DNA from: Agrobacterium sp. AGB01
GTDB lineage: Bacteria > Pseudomonadota > Alphaproteobacteria > Rhizobiales > Rhizobiaceae
Direction of reading: 5' to 3'
Length of the DNA stretch: 64,000 nt
NCBI RefSeq assembly: GCF_014851585.1
Contig: NZ_JACVAB010000009.1
Coordinates: forward strand, 1 to 64,000
Below the pieces are notes generated by a model. It had not been told where the DNA came from. It worked only from the letters and a program-made list of their open reading frames with translations, and did not search any database. This document shows positions 17,722 through 27,127 of the stretch, piece after piece. A program made the translations under genes and the position numbers. The number at the start of each line of letters is the position of its first letter. Positions within the stretch are counted from its first letter, which is position 1.

Positions 17722-18969
17722 TCAGATCGGCTTGTTATGCGGATGGAACAGCTGACCCTTTTCACCGATCAGTACGAACACCAGACCAATAAGCGAGACG
17801 ATAAAGAAGCCGGCGACCATTGGCAGGGCAGTGCCATCAAAGGACTGACCGATCAATGCACCGATCAGCGAACCGCCAACCGTGCCCATGAAACCGATGA
17901 CGGACGATGCTGTACCGGCAACGTGGCCAAGCGGTTCCATGGCCAGCGAGTTGAAGTTGGAGCCGATCCAGCCGAACTGGAACATCGCCAAGGCAAACAG
18001 CACGATGAACAGTGCAAACGGCATTGGCTGTGGGCCATAGATCTGAATAAGCAGCCACACGAAGGTGATGACGATAAAGCCGATCAACGAACCATGCGAC
18101 AGTCTGCGCATACCAAAACGGCCAACAAGACGGGCATTGATGAAGGACGAAAGCGCCATGAACAGGGCAACGCCGGCAAAGGCCACTGCAAACCACTGAC
18201 CGAGCTGGTAGACACCCTTGTAAACCTGTTCAGCTGAGTTGATGAAGCCGAACAGCGCACCGAAGATGAAGGTGCTGGACAGTGTGTAACAGAGCGCAAT
18301 GCGGTTGGTCAGAACGATCTTGAAGCCGTTGAGAACCGACTTGACCGTGAAGGGACGCACGTCTTCCGGATGCAGGGTTTCCGGCAGGCGGTAATACATC
18401 CATGCGCCGACGATCACAGCGATGACAGCCATGAACACGAAAATCAGGTGCCAGTCACCAAACAGCAGAACGATCTGGCCGGTACCCGGTGCAATAACCG
18501 GAACAACCATGAACACCATCATGATCAGCGACATGACTTCCGCCATCTGACGGCCGCCGTAAACGTCGCGAACGATGGAGATGGTAATGACACGGGTGGC
18601 GGCAGAACCGATGCCCTGAATGAAGCGCAGTGCCAGCACGCCGGCAAAGGACGGAACGAACACCACCGCAATGGACGAGACGACATAGATGCCAAGACCA
18701 AACAGCATTGGCTTGCGACGGCCATAGCGGTCCGAGATTGGGCCGTAGCCCAACTGTGCAATGCCAAAGCCCAGAAGATAGGCCGAAATGACATATTGGC
18801 GGTGATTTTCATTGATCACGCCAAGTGCTGCACCGATTTCCTGCAGGCCCGGAAGCATGATGTCGATGGCAAGTGCGTTGAGTGCCATCAACATGGCAGC
18901 AAGCCCGATGAACTCCACTTTGCCCATGGATTTCAAAACCGGATTGCCGGATTGTGAAGGATTTGTCAC
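17722..18969 (-). CDS. Bcr/CflA-family MFS drug efflux protein
   Basis: A 415-residue inner-membrane proton-drug antiporter with about twelve membrane segments. The family's N-terminal block is clear (LAIDIMLPGLQEIGAALG), and the MFS motif A is GPISDRYGRRKPML after helix 2, with RFIQGIGSAA later. I start at the GTG 18969, 6-9 nt behind GGGAA, because upstream residues in the open frame are not like the family; the ATG at the MGKVEF position (18927) is an alternative. It follows grxD on the same strand with a hairpin between them. Confidence 0.86.
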   Translation of the reverse strand: MTNPSQSGNPVLKSMGKVEFIGLAAMLMALNALAIDIMLPGLQEIGAALGVINENHRQYVISAYLLGFGIAQLGYGPISDRYGRRKPMLFGLGIYVVSSIAVVFVPSFAGVLALRFIQGIGSAATRVITISIVRDVYGGRQMAEVMSLIMMVFMVVPVIAPGTGQIVLLFGDWHLIFVFMAVIAVIVGAWMYYRLPETLHPEDVRPFTVKSVLNGFKIVLTNRIALCYTLSSTFIFGALFGFINSAEQVYKGVYQLGQWFAVAFAGVALFMALSSFINARLVGRFGMRRLSHGSLIGFIVITFVWLLIQIYGPQPMPFALFIVLFALAMFQFGWIGSNFNSLAMEPLGHVAGTASSVIGFMGTVGGSLIGALIGQSFDGTALPMVAGFFIVSLIGLVFVLIGEKGQLFHPHNKPI

Positions 18970-18993
18970 AGAAATATTCCCAAAAGAACGGCA

Positions 18994-19018
18994 AAGGCGT
19001 TGCAGAATGCAACGCCTT
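18994..19018 (-). terminator. hairpin between grxD and the MFS gene
   Basis: A perfect 10-bp stem aaggcgttgc/gcaacgcctt with a 5-nt loop lies 48 bp after the grxD stop and just ahead of the MFS ribosome binding site. It could end grxD transcription or attenuate read-through. Confidence 0.6.
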
Positions 19019-19065
19019 GCTACTTCATAACAATCGGGTGTCGGGGTGGAGAACCCCGGCAAAAA

Positions 19066-19401
19066 TCAGGCCGCGCCGCGGACCTCGATACCCTGTTCTT
19101 GTAATTGGCTTTGAAGTTCACCCGACTGGAACATCTCTCTGATGATGTCACAACCGCCGATGAATTCACCTTTGACGTAAAGCTGAGGAATGGTCGGCCA
19201 GTTGGAATAATCCTTGATACCCTGACGCAGGTCAGCATCGGCAAGCACGTTAATGCCTTTGTATTCTACGCCGATATAGTCAAGAATCTGAACGACCTGA
19301 CCGGAGAAACCACACTGTGGAAACTGCGGTGTACCCTTCATGAACAGAACGATATCGTTGCTCTTCACTTCGTTGTCGATCACTGCGTTAATATCGCTCA
19401 T
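19066..19401 (-). CDS. grxD: monothiol CGFS glutaredoxin
   Basis: Binds and transfers [2Fe-2S] clusters together with BolA proteins in the cytoplasm. The 111-residue protein has the active-site CGFS, the [16 protein letters not shown] glutathione-binding segment and the GGCDI motif. The ATG at 19401 has the best spacing from AAAGGA; an in-frame ATG two codons earlier is too close. A bolA gene lies 430 bp upstream on the same strand, matching the conserved GrxD-BolA partnership. Confidence 0.95.
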   Translation of the reverse strand: MSDINAVIDNEVKSNDIVLFMKGTPQFPQCGFSGQVVQILDYIGVEYKGINVLADADLRQGIKDYSNWPTIPQLYVKGEFIGGCDIIREMFQSGELQSQLQEQGIEVRGAA

Positions 19402-19559
19402 GGCCATTTCCTTTCACACGCGGTTCAAAAGCCGCTGCTTTGATATTCCGACTAGATAACACTTTGGTGTCGTTTTTCCAGCGTGCAAGCTGAAAAAATG
19501 CAAAGGCCTCTTATGCCTGGAGTGCATACCAACATGCGCGACAGCAGGTTTGCGTAAAA

Positions 19560-19823
19560 TCAAACACTGCGCTGTTTGCTGCGTGATGCAGCGGTGCGTC
19601 GTTTGCTGGTTTGTTTGCGCGCTGGCTGGCGTTTGGGCTTGGCGGTTTTTTTCGCGCCGCCCAACGCACTCTCCAGTATCGTCTCCGCCAGACTGCCCGC
19701 AACAGATTTGCTGCGGGTTTTCCGGCGGGTCCGTTTTGTTGTTTTCACACCTGTCTTTTTAAGAATTTCCGACATGGCGCTTTTCACCACGCCGGAAATG
19801 ACCTTTTCAATCAGGCTTGCCAT
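19560..19823 (-). CDS. conserved small basic protein between bolA and grxD
   Basis: An 87-residue protein of unknown function. Residues 1-22 are an amphipathic helix (MASLIEKVISGVVKSAMSEIL), the rest is very rich in lysine, arginine, threonine and alanine and is likely disordered or nucleic-acid binding. The ATG at 19823 follows a GAGAA site. It begins 7 bp after the bolA stop, so it is probably co-transcribed with bolA. The lysine-rich tail resembles histone H1-like bacterial tails only in composition. Confidence 0.65.
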   Translation of the reverse strand: MASLIEKVISGVVKSAMSEILKKTGVKTTKRTRRKTRSKSVAGSLAETILESALGGAKKTAKPKRQPARKQTSKRRTAASRSKQRSV

Positions 19824-19830
19824 GGTTTTC

Positions 19831-20064
19831 TCAATCCGGGGCCGAAGTTTGCAGGGCAAGGGCATGCAGCACGCCGCCCATGTTGCCCTTCAGGGCGTCA
19901 TAGACCATCTGGTGCTGCTGCACACGGCTTTTTCCCTTGAAGGCTTCCGCCACGACTTCAGCGGCGTAGTGATCGCCGTCACCAGCCAGATCGCGGATCG
20001 TCACCTTTGCGCCGGGAATTCCGGCTTTAATCATGTCTTCAATATCGCCGGGGTTCATTGGCAT
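19831..20064 (-). CDS. bolA: BolA-family protein
   Basis: A 77-residue BolA/IbaG-type protein, partner of monothiol glutaredoxins in iron-sulfur trafficking and iron signalling. The fold blocks are present: an N-terminal helix, the DHYAAEVVAEAFKGKS strand-turn-strand and the RVQQHQMVYDAL helix with the conserved histidine that can bind the shared cluster. A GGGAG site lies 8 nt before the ATG. It follows purL by 18 bp on the same strand, and grxD is downstream, a conserved order in Hyphomicrobiales. Confidence 0.92.
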   Translation of the reverse strand: MPMNPGDIEDMIKAGIPGAKVTIRDLAGDGDHYAAEVVAEAFKGKSRVQQHQMVYDALKGNMGGVLHALALQTSAPD

Positions 20065-20082
20065 GGTGTCAGCTCCCTTTTC

Positions 20083-22317
20083 TTATTCTGCTGCGGCCAG
20101 TGATGGCCCATCCATAAACTCAGGGAACCATGATTCATGGGCGGAAAGCAATTGCTTAATCGCCACAGGCTTTGCACTTCCAAGTGATACTTCGCTACCA
20201 CCGGTCTTGCCGATAACCGGGCACTCAACGCCCGCTTCCTTTGCACGCTGTGCAACGGTTTCAGCGTTATCCTGAGCGATGGTCAAAACATAACGGCCCT
20301 GGTCTTCGCCGTAGAAGGCAAGAACCGGATCGTTGTTTTCAGGCTGGTTTACAGTCGCACCAATGCCGGAAGAAATTGCCATTTCGGCAACGGCAACACC
20401 GAGACCGCCCGAAGAGCAATCGTGAACGGCGGTGGCAAGACCATCATTGATCAGCGCGCGAACGAAATCGCCGACCTTCTTTTCCTTGGCCAGATCAACA
20501 TGCGGAGCAGGGCCGTCAATACGGTCATGAATGTCGCGCATGTAGGTGGACTGCGCAATATGCGTGCCCCAGCCCTTTGGTGCGCCGGCCAGCAGAATGG
20601 CTTCGCCTTCCGCGGCAAAACGGATGCGGGCCATCTTTGCCCAGTCGCTGAGCAGGCCAACGCCACCGATGGTCGGGGTTGGCAGGATCGCCTGACCGTT
20701 GGTCTCGTTATAAAGCGACACGTTACCGGAAACGATCGGGAACTCCAGAACCGTGCAGGCTTCGCCGATGCCCTTGATGGCATGAACCAGCTGGCTCATG
20801 ATTTCAGGCTTTTCCGGGTTGCCGAAGTTCAGGTTGTCGGTTGCAGCCAGTGGCAAAGCGCCAGTGGCGGTGATGTTGCGCCAGCATTCTGCAACAGCCT
20901 GCTTGCCGCCTTCAAACGGATCTGCCTCTACGTAACGTGGCGTTACGTCAGACGAGAAGGCCAGTGCCTTGCTGTAATGACCTTCAACGCGCACAACGCC
21001 GGCGTCACCGCCAGGAAGCTGCAGCGAGTTACCCTGGATCAGCGTGTCATACTGCTCGTAAACCCAGCGACGGGAAGAGCCGTTTGGCGAACCGACCAGC
21101 TTGACCAGCGCGTCGGCAATATCGGCCTGTGGCACGTCATTGGCAGCAAGCGGAGCAGGAACCTTGGCCGGTGTCCATGGACGATCATATTCCGGAGCCT
21201 CATCGCCCAGTTCCTTGATCGGTAGGTTGGCCACTTCTTCGCCGCTGTGAATGATGCGGAAACGCAGGTCGTCAGTGGTCTTGCCAACGATGGCAAAGTC
21301 CAGACCCCACTTGATGAAGATTGCCTTGGCAACTTCTTCTTTGGAAGGCTCCAGAACCATCAGCATGCGTTCCTGGCTTTCAGACAACATCATCTCATAG
21401 GCGGTCATGTTTTCTTCGCGCACAGGAACCTGGTCGAGAATGAGCTCGATACCCAGATTGCCCTTGGCACCCATTTCCACGGCCGAGCAGGTCAAACCGG
21501 CAGCGCCCATGTCCTGAATGGCGATGACTGCGCCGGTCTTCATCAGCTCAAGGCAGGCTTCCAGCAGGCACTTTTCAGTGAAGGGGTCGCCAACCTGAAC
21601 GGTTGGGCGCTTTTCTTCGATGGATTCGTCAAATTCTGCCGATGCCATGGTCGCACCACCCACGCCGTCACGGCCGGTCTTGGCGCCGAGGTAAACGACA
21701 GGCAGGCCAACGCCCTTGGCTTCCGACAGGAAGATGGCATCAGACTTTGCAAGGCCAGCTGCAAAAGCGTTGACCAGAATGTTGCCGTTGTAACGGGCGT
21801 CGAACTCGACTTCGCCGCCAACCGTTGGCACGCCGAAGGAGTTGCCGTAACCACCAACGCCGGCAACAACGCCGGACACCAGATGGCGGGTCTTGGGATG
21901 GTCCGGGGCACCAAAACGCAGGGCGTTCATGGCGGCAACCGGACGGGCACCCATGGTGAACACGTCACGCAGAATGCCGCCAACACCCGTGGCTGCACCC
22001 TGATAAGGCTCGATATAAGATGGGTGGTTGTGGCTTTCCATCTTGAAGACAACGCAATCGCCGTCATCAATATCGACCACGCCGGCGTTTTCGCCCGGGC
22101 CCTGAATAACGCGCGGACCTGTGGTCGGCAGCGTCTTCAACCACTTCTTGGAGGACTTGTAAGAGCAGTGCTCGTTCCACATTGCCGAGAAAATGCCAAG
22201 CTCGGTAAAGGTTGGTTCGCGTCCGATCAATTCGAGGATGCGCTGGTATTCATCGGGCTTGAGGCCATGCGATGCAACGAGTTCCGGGGTGATCTGGATG
22301 TGATTAGGAATAGCCAT
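20083..22317 (-). CDS. purL: phosphoribosylformylglycinamidine synthase, large subunit PurL (small type)
   Basis: Converts FGAR to FGAM in purine synthesis, using ammonia channelled from PurQ with the help of PurS. The 744-residue protein is the small type without a glutaminase domain, with two AIRS-like halves: [20 protein letters not shown] with the GGILRD glycine loop, [15 protein letters not shown], and [16 protein letters not shown] start at MAIPNHI (22317), leaving out three upstream residues. purQ, purS and purC are on the same strand but 3.9 kb away, separated by four unrelated genes. Confidence 0.96.
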   Translation of the reverse strand: MAIPNHIQITPELVASHGLKPDEYQRILELIGREPTFTELGIFSAMWNEHCSYKSSKKWLKTLPTTGPRVIQGPGENAGVVDIDDGDCVVFKMESHNHPSYIEPYQGAATGVGGILRDVFTMGARPVAAMNALRFGAPDHPKTRHLVSGVVAGVGGYGNSFGVPTVGGEVEFDARYNGNILVNAFAAGLAKSDAIFLSEAKGVGLPVVYLGAKTGRDGVGGATMASAEFDESIEEKRPTVQVGDPFTEKCLLEACLELMKTGAVIAIQDMGAAGLTCSAVEMGAKGNLGIELILDQVPVREENMTAYEMMLSESQERMLMVLEPSKEEVAKAIFIKWGLDFAIVGKTTDDLRFRIIHSGEEVANLPIKELGDEAPEYDRPWTPAKVPAPLAANDVPQADIADALVKLVGSPNGSSRRWVYEQYDTLIQGNSLQLPGGDAGVVRVEGHYSKALAFSSDVTPRYVEADPFEGGKQAVAECWRNITATGALPLAATDNLNFGNPEKPEIMSQLVHAIKGIGEACTVLEFPIVSGNVSLYNETNGQAILPTPTIGGVGLLSDWAKMARIRFAAEGEAILLAGAPKGWGTHIAQSTYMRDIHDRIDGPAPHVDLAKEKKVGDFVRALINDGLATAVHDCSSGGLGVAVAEMAISSGIGATVNQPENNDPVLAFYGEDQGRYVLTIAQDNAETVAQRAKEAGVECPVIGKTGGSEVSLGSAKPVAIKQLLSAHESWFPEFMDGPSLAAAE

Positions 22318-22624
22318 AGGTCTCACGAGGTTCGAGCCGGTAGGAAGTTTCCGGTTCTTTAGCGCAAGATACAGTCTGGTGCGACAGGAAAATGTATCGA
22401 TTACCCACCAAATGCAGAGTTTTGGACAGGGCGATTATAGATGGCAGCCGCCCGTAGGGCGTGTCTACGTCTGAAAGGTAGCGTTTTCATATCGACCTTC
22501 GTCATGTCAGGACTTGTCCGGACAATCCAAGCCCTCAACGACGACAGCAACGTGATCAGATACTAGGGACAAGCCCTAGGATGATGTTGAGAAAGAAGGT
22601 GGCCTTCAACTATGGCCGCTGTTG
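22318..22624. other. intergenic region upstream of purL
   Basis: About 300 bp with the purL promoter region and a family B palindrome. No gene is seen. No purine or PurR-like operator is recognised. Confidence 0.5.
22500..22586. repeat. palindromic intergenic element, family B copy 3
   Basis: Begins CGTCATGTCAGGACTTGTCC and ends with a ctagggacaagccctag hairpin followed by GATGATG. Shorter than the other copies but with the same two-arm layout. Confidence 0.5.
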
Positions 22625-23224
22625 TTAAAATCTGTAACCCAGCATCAGGCCGGCGCGGGTAATCCCGTCATTCGGGCCATCGCAGAGATTGGCATGGGAG
22701 GCATGCTCAATCTGCGTGGAGATGTTCCAGTTTTGATTGATGCGGTAACCGACGGCCGCATATTCGCGGAACAGGAAACGACAGCCAAGCTGCGCGCCGG
22801 TTTCAGAGCCGGTGTTTCTCAGGTTGCCATCGTGCCAGAGGCCGCCAAAGCCCAGGTCTAGAAAGATCTTTTCATTCAGATCCAGCGTCCAGTTGATGCC
22901 GCCATAAACGGTGTTGGCAGACCCTTCAGTGCCGATTTCACCGCCCAGATGCACACGCGGGCGCAGCAGCTTGTCGGTAAAGCTGGCGGCTGTGGCGCTG
23001 TCAAACGGATCGAAATAAACCGTGAGAGCCGGGAAGACGCCGTCTTCGCCATTGTCACTGCTAGACACCGATGTTGTGGCACCAAAACGCAACTCGTCGA
23101 AGATGTTGCTGTTTGCAGCAGCATCGGCGGCATTGGCGAGTTGGGTCAAAGATAGAAGGAGGGCACAGGAGGTAAGAACCTTGGCAATCATTGCCTTGGC
23201 ATTTGCAGAATGCTGACTGCCCAT
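22625..23224 (-). CDS. PagL-like lipid A 3-O-deacylase (acyloxyacyl hydrolase)
   Basis: An outer-membrane enzyme expected to remove the 3-O-linked acyl chain of lipid A, which lowers endotoxin recognition. The 199-residue precursor has a signal peptide (AKVLTSCALLLSLTQLANA), alternating beta-barrel strands and a C-terminal phenylalanine (GYRF) typical of barrel insertion. The PagL-type catalytic H-x-S is in EHASHANLC. The start is either the ATG at 23224 with a GGGAA site or the internal ATG at 23191 that gives a shorter signal peptide. It sits alone between purL and a MocR gene and so splits the pur cluster. Confidence 0.8.
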   Translation of the reverse strand: MGSQHSANAKAMIAKVLTSCALLLSLTQLANAADAAANSNIFDELRFGATTSVSSSDNGEDGVFPALTVYFDPFDSATAASFTDKLLRPRVHLGGEIGTEGSANTVYGGINWTLDLNEKIFLDLGFGGLWHDGNLRNTGSETGAQLGCRFLFREYAAVGYRINQNWNISTQIEHASHANLCDGPNDGITRAGLMLGYRF

Positions 23225-23517
23225 ACGAATCGTTCCCAGAGAAGGTTTTCACAGAAACGTGACATATTTTAACGGAAGGTAAAGGGAGCGGATTTCTAAT
23301 TTTCAGTACTGTTGCCGAAAAGACTCTCAAGCCCAAAGACCCGTTTCAGACCTCTGGCTTGTGTAAAAGTTCTTCCAGCCACGCATCCGCCAGCTTCGAT
23401 TCGCTTCACCCAGCGTATTCGCGCCATGGGATGAGCGGATTTTCAGCAGGCGAGCGTGAGAGCAAAAAGCTCGAAATACCCAAGTTTGTACTGCAGGGCA
23501 GCACCCGCCATCCGGCC

Positions 23518-24936
23518 TCAGGCCATACTGTCATAACTCACAGAACCGTTGTCCAGCAGGCGGCGCAGTGTGTGCAGGTGGCGGGCCAGCTCTTCACGGG
23601 TATTGGGCGCAGAAAAGCTGATGCGCACCCGGTGGTAGACCTTCTCCGAGCGTCCAGCCTTGAACTCATCCTCATCGTCAATGAGAATGCCTTCCTTGCG
23701 GGCTGCATTACGGAACGTGCCGGAAAGCCAGGGTTCGGGCAATTTCAGCCACACAAAAGCAATGTCGGGATTAGAGTTGAACTCCAGACCGGAAAAGATC
23801 TGCCGAACCATTTGCTCGCGCGCATTGACCTCGGCAATACAGTCCTGGCGGATGCGATGGGCATCACCGCTCAACACCAGCCGGGCGCAGAGTTCGGCTA
23901 GCAGAAAGGGCAGGCCGCCCGTCATCATCTTGTGGGCGGTGCGCACCCGTGTGCCGAAGTGCGGCGGACAGGCAACCCAGCCGCCGCGAACACCGGCGGC
24001 AACCGACTTGGACAGGCTGCCCACCAGAAATGTCTGTTCCGGTGCCAGTTGCGCAATCAGCGGAATGTCATCGCGGCACATGGCGCCATAAAGATTGTCT
24101 TCAATGATCCAGACATTGTGCCTGTGGGCAATGTCGGCAATGGCCTTGCGGCGCTCCAACGGCAATGTGGTGGACGTCGGGTTCTGGCCCGACGACATCA
24201 GGAAGATCATCTTGGGGTGCTGCTGCGCACAGACCCGCTCGAAATCCTCGGGGATGATGCCGTTTTCGTCAGAATCCACCAGCGCAATACGTCGTCCGGC
24301 AAGGGCGGCGCTGCGGCTGATCTGCGAGTAGGTCAGGTGCTCAAAAGCAATACGATCGCCCGGGGAGGTGACGGCACCGATGATGCCCATCACCGCGGCA
24401 TGTGCGCCAATCGTTGGCACGATGTTCTCAGGGCTTGGGGTCCAGCCATTTTGCGCCAGCCAGCGTGCACCGGCAATCGACCATTCCTCCGGAAAGTCGC
24501 GGGCATAACTGGCAACCTGCGCGGCACGCTCCGCCATGATGTCGGACAGATGGCGCTCAATCAGCACACCTTGCCCAACCGTCGGCGCTGCCGTGGTGTC
24601 CAGCTTGGAAAGTTGTTTCGTTTCGGCAGCCGAGACCGCAGCATTTGATGTGTTGGCGGCCTGGCCAATATGGACAGACGGTGTCGGGGTGTGGCGGCTG
24701 TTTACATAGGTGCCACGCCCAACCTCGCCGCTGACGAGACCACGCTCATGCACCACAGAATAGGCGCGGCTGACGGTGCCGATGGTAACGCCCAGATCAT
24801 AAGCGAGATTTCTTTGCGGTGGCAGTTTTGTGCCTGCCGCCAGCTCGCCATTCGAAATGGCGGTTTCAATATGGTCGGCCAGGCGCATGTAAAGCGGGCC
24901 GGTGCCATTGGAAAGATTAGGGAGCCAATTTGTCAT
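23518..24936 (-). CDS. MocR-type GntR regulator with aminotransferase domain
   Basis: A 472-residue transcription factor. Residues 1-75 form a GntR winged helix (LYMRLADHIETAISNGELAAG, LGVTIGTVSRAYSVV); residues about 100-465 resemble a fold-type I PLP aminotransferase (MIFLMSSGQNPTS, VWIIEDNLYGAMC, GSLSKSVAAGVRGGW with the PLP-binding lysine). The family senses PLP-linked amino compounds and controls the neighbouring gene. It is divergent from a DUF1127 gene, with seven ACAAT/ATTGT motifs in and around the 94-bp gap, so that gene and itself are the likely targets. The effector is unknown. Confidence 0.9.
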   Translation of the reverse strand: MTNWLPNLSNGTGPLYMRLADHIETAISNGELAAGTKLPPQRNLAYDLGVTIGTVSRAYSVVHERGLVSGEVGRGTYVNSRHTPTPSVHIGQAANTSNAAVSAAETKQLSKLDTTAAPTVGQGVLIERHLSDIMAERAAQVASYARDFPEEWSIAGARWLAQNGWTPSPENIVPTIGAHAAVMGIIGAVTSPGDRIAFEHLTYSQISRSAALAGRRIALVDSDENGIIPEDFERVCAQQHPKMIFLMSSGQNPTSTTLPLERRKAIADIAHRHNVWIIEDNLYGAMCRDDIPLIAQLAPEQTFLVGSLSKSVAAGVRGGWVACPPHFGTRVRTAHKMMTGGLPFLLAELCARLVLSGDAHRIRQDCIAEVNAREQMVRQIFSGLEFNSNPDIAFVWLKLPEPWLSGTFRNAARKEGILIDDEDEFKAGRSEKVYHRVRISFSAPNTREELARHLHTLRRLLDNGSVSYDSMA

Positions 24937-24940
24937 GGTG

Positions 24941-25077
24941 ACAATTTAAACATTGTACCTGCACGTGAGTCAATTGTATTTATTGTCGCAGAGAATGACC
25001 CCGAACAATTAAAGGTGAACAGGTGCAATTATGCGCAAGATGGATCAATACCTAACGACAATAGATACAATGTACCC
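24941..25077. promoter_or_regulatory. ACAAT/ATTGT motif cluster, candidate MocR operator
   Basis: ACAAT or its complement occurs near 24941, 24952, 24973, 24982, 25005, 25059 and 25068. Two lie within the longer ATTGTACC (24952) and ACAATGTACC (25068), and another GGTACAAT is at 25359. MocR proteins bind direct and inverted repeats in such divergent gaps. Confidence 0.4.
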
Positions 25078-25318
25078 TGACAGCTATACGCGGGAATATG
25101 TGTTCCGTGACGATGGCGACATGGTTGACCCCGTACCACTGACCATTACTGCGCCAAACCATGTATTTGGCCGTTTTGTGGCTGCCATTCGCACATGGCA
25201 CATCAAGCGGGCCGGCCGCCTTGCTTTGAGAGAACTGACCGACGAGCAGTTGCTTGATATTGGCATCAGCCGATCGCAGGCGCGCAATGAAACCGCAAAA
25301 TCCCGCTTTCTGGTGTGA
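25031..25318 (+). CDS. DUF1127 small protein
   Basis: A 95-residue protein whose C-terminal 45 residues are a DUF1127 (YjiS-like) domain: an arginine-rich helix (WHIKRAGRLALRELTDEQL) followed by the LLDIGISRSQA turn. DUF1127 proteins of Agrobacterium and Rhodobacter affect RNA turnover and phosphate or carbon metabolism. The N-terminal 45 residues are unlike the short classic members. AGGTG precedes the ATG at 25031; an in-frame ATG follows at 25040. Divergent from the MocR gene, its probable regulator. Confidence 0.8.
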   Translation: MRKMDQYLTTIDTMYPDSYTREYVFRDDGDMVDPVPLTITAPNHVFGRFVAAIRTWHIKRAGRLALRELTDEQLLDIGISRSQARNETAKSRFLV

Positions 25319-25700
25319 TTGTCATTGAATGGATACACACATCACAGGTCAACAATTGGTACAATCTGGTCTCTCATTCCTGTGCTTTTCACAGAATTCC
25401 ATAGGGCTGATGTCATTTGACTGATCAGCCCGTGACGCGCCCGGTTCAGCGCGACTTATCGGATTTTTGTGACAAGTACAGGAATGTGGACGCCAGTAGC
25501 ATCAAGCCGCTGTAGGCGGTGCCGTATTTTCCGTGAACACCATATCCACGCATGCCGCCCGGGCAAATGTTCGGGAGGCGTGCAACATGTTTACTGCCAT
25601 CAATCGGTTTTTCGTCCCGGAAGCCAAGACATATGGACGATAAGCCAATGGGCAGGCCCACTGCATCCTTTTTCCCAACCTGTGCAGCTGGGTTTTCTTC
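25319..25700. other. intergenic region with a degenerate family A repeat
   Basis: About 380 bp. The first part holds a decayed palindromic element (25371-25487); the rest shows small open frames on both strands without ribosome sites or family signals. Confidence 0.5.
25371..25487. repeat. palindromic intergenic element, family A copy 4 (degenerate)
   Basis: Left end ctcattcctgtgcttttcac and right end tgtgacaagtacaggaatg match the family ends with several substitutions; the inner ccagccc part is changed to tagggctga. Confidence 0.5.
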
Positions 25701-26108
25701 TTATGAGCAGCCTTTGCCGCCCGCTGCCCAGCGCTTGACGTCTGTGGCAACACGCGAAGCATGGGCCTCGTTCATGACGGGGCCATAGGCCTGAAGCTTG
25801 GCGGGCGAGCCTTCAGCTTCTACAACCAGCATTGGCCGGGATTCCGGACTGTTGCGTGGCACCAGCAAAATGCGTGGACGTCCGGAGAAGGAATTCAGTT
25901 CCGGTGCAAGGCGGTATGCCTTGAAAGCAGGATCACCGCTTTTGAACCAGCAGGCATTTGCACCAAGCGCAACGCGCTCCATGGTCGGCAGGGCTGCCTG
26001 GCTGGCAGGGGCCGGAGTGCTTCTCTCAGACTGGCAGGCGCTTAATGCGACCATGGCTGCCGTAACGCTGGCAAAACTCAGAGCATAGCGAAGGGGCAGG
26101 CGTGTCAT
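25701..26108 (-). CDS. small lipoprotein of unknown function
   Basis: A 135-residue secreted protein. The signal sequence ends in the lipobox LSAC (about residue 25), so the mature protein is anchored by a diacylglycerol cysteine. The rest has a WFKSGDPAF-YRLAPEL segment and an EAEGSPAKLQAYGPVMNE segment, suggesting a small beta-rich envelope domain. Start chosen at the ATG 26108 behind an AAGG site, because the upstream open frame is the purQ terminator. The gene is 68 bp from purQ on the same strand but beyond its terminator. Function not recognised. Confidence 0.75.
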   Translation of the reverse strand: MTRLPLRYALSFASVTAAMVALSACQSERSTPAPASQAALPTMERVALGANACWFKSGDPAFKAYRLAPELNSFSGRPRILLVPRNSPESRPMLVVEAEGSPAKLQAYGPVMNEAHASRVATDVKRWAAGGKGCS

Positions 26109-26137
26109 GGGTGCAACCTTGATGAGAAGAGAAAAAA

Positions 26138-26160
26138 AACCGGCACTGAGTGCCGGTTTG
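26138..26160 (-). terminator. rho-independent terminator of purCSQ
   Basis: Stem aaccggcac/gtgccggtt with a TGAG loop and a run of eight T on the minus strand, 16 bp beyond the purQ stop codon. Confidence 0.9.
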
Positions 26161-26175
26161 ATGGTCTGGATATGA

Positions 26176-26847
26176 TCAGGCCGCGATAACATTGAGGGCG
26201 GAAGCAAACAGGCCTCTGCCATCATTGCCGCCATGGGCCGCTTCAATCAGGTTTTCCGGATGCGGCATCATGCCGAGAACATTGCCACGCTCGTTGATGA
26301 TACCGGCAATGTCGTTCAGCGAGCCGTTCGGGTTGGTACCCTCGGCATAACGGAACACGATCTGGCCCTTGTCTTCCATGGACGCGATCTCGGATGCTTC
26401 CGCAAAGTAGTTGCCGTCATGGTGGGCAACCGGGCAACGCAGGATCTGACCCTGCGAATAGGCGCGGGTGAAATCCGTATCGCTGTTGACGACTTCCAGC
26501 TTCACTTCGCGGCAAACGAACTTCAGCGAGGAATTGCGCATCAACGCGCCCGGCAGCATTTCGGCTTCAACCAGAATCTGGAAGCCGTTGCACACGCCAA
26601 GAACCTTAACGCCTTTTTCTGCCTTTTCGCGAATGGCGCGCATCACAGGCATACGGGCCGCAATGGCACCACAGCGCAGATAGTCACCATAGGAGAAACC
26701 GCCGGGGATAACGATCAGGTCAACGTCGGGAATTTCCGTTTCCGTCTGCCAGATGGTGATCGGCTCCTTGCCGGAGATTTTTGTCAGGGCCGCAATCATG
26801 TCACGATCACGATTGAGGCCGGGAAGCTGAACGACTGCCGATTTCAT
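26176..26847 (-). CDS. purQ: phosphoribosylformylglycinamidine synthase subunit PurQ
   Basis: Class I glutamine amidotransferase that supplies ammonia to PurL. The 223 residues show the nucleophile cysteine in GVCNGFQIL and the histidine-glutamate pair in [10 protein letters not shown]. The start ATG at 26847 lies 16 bp after the purS stop. It is the last gene of a purC-purS-purQ operon that ends at a strong terminator, so it is not co-transcribed with purL here. Confidence 0.97.
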   Translation of the reverse strand: MKSAVVQLPGLNRDRDMIAALTKISGKEPITIWQTETEIPDVDLIVIPGGFSYGDYLRCGAIAARMPVMRAIREKAEKGVKVLGVCNGFQILVEAEMLPGALMRNSSLKFVCREVKLEVVNSDTDFTRAYSQGQILRCPVAHHDGNYFAEASEIASMEDKGQIVFRYAEGTNPNGSLNDIAGIINERGNVLGMMPHPENLIEAAHGGNDGRGLFASALNVIAA

Positions 26848-26863
26848 TGAGCGGCTCCTGCTG

Positions 26864-27106
26864 TCAGAGGATAGCGATAGAGTAGTTTTCGATCACTGTG
26901 TTTGCGAGGAGCTTTTCGCACATAGCCTTGATATCGGCCTCTGCCTTGGCTCCATCAGTGCTGTCGATCTCCAGATCGAAAACCTTGCCCTGACGAACCT
27001 GTCCAACGCCTTCGAAGCCGAGGCTTCCCAGTGCGCCTTCAATTGCCTTGCCCTGTGGATCGAGAACGCCATTTTTCAGCGTAACAGTCACCCGTGCCTT
27101 GATCAC
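26864..27106 (-). CDS. purS: phosphoribosylformylglycinamidine synthase subunit PurS
   Basis: The 80-residue small subunit that bridges PurL and PurQ in the small-type FGAM synthase complex. The ferredoxin-like fold blocks are [19 protein letters not shown], the [14 protein letters not shown] strand and [19 protein letters not shown]. Start ATG at 27106, between purC and purQ with short gaps, as in other Hyphomicrobiales. Confidence 0.95.
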   Translation of the reverse strand: MIKARVTVTLKNGVLDPQGKAIEGALGSLGFEGVGQVRQGKVFDLEIDSTDGAKAEADIKAMCEKLLANTVIENYSIAIL

Positions 27107-27127
27107 CTGATAGTTCTCCTGATGTGC

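Noticed and set aside
25446-25661. A 71-codon minus-strand frame
   Set aside because: Ends inside the decayed palindromic repeat and has no start signal.
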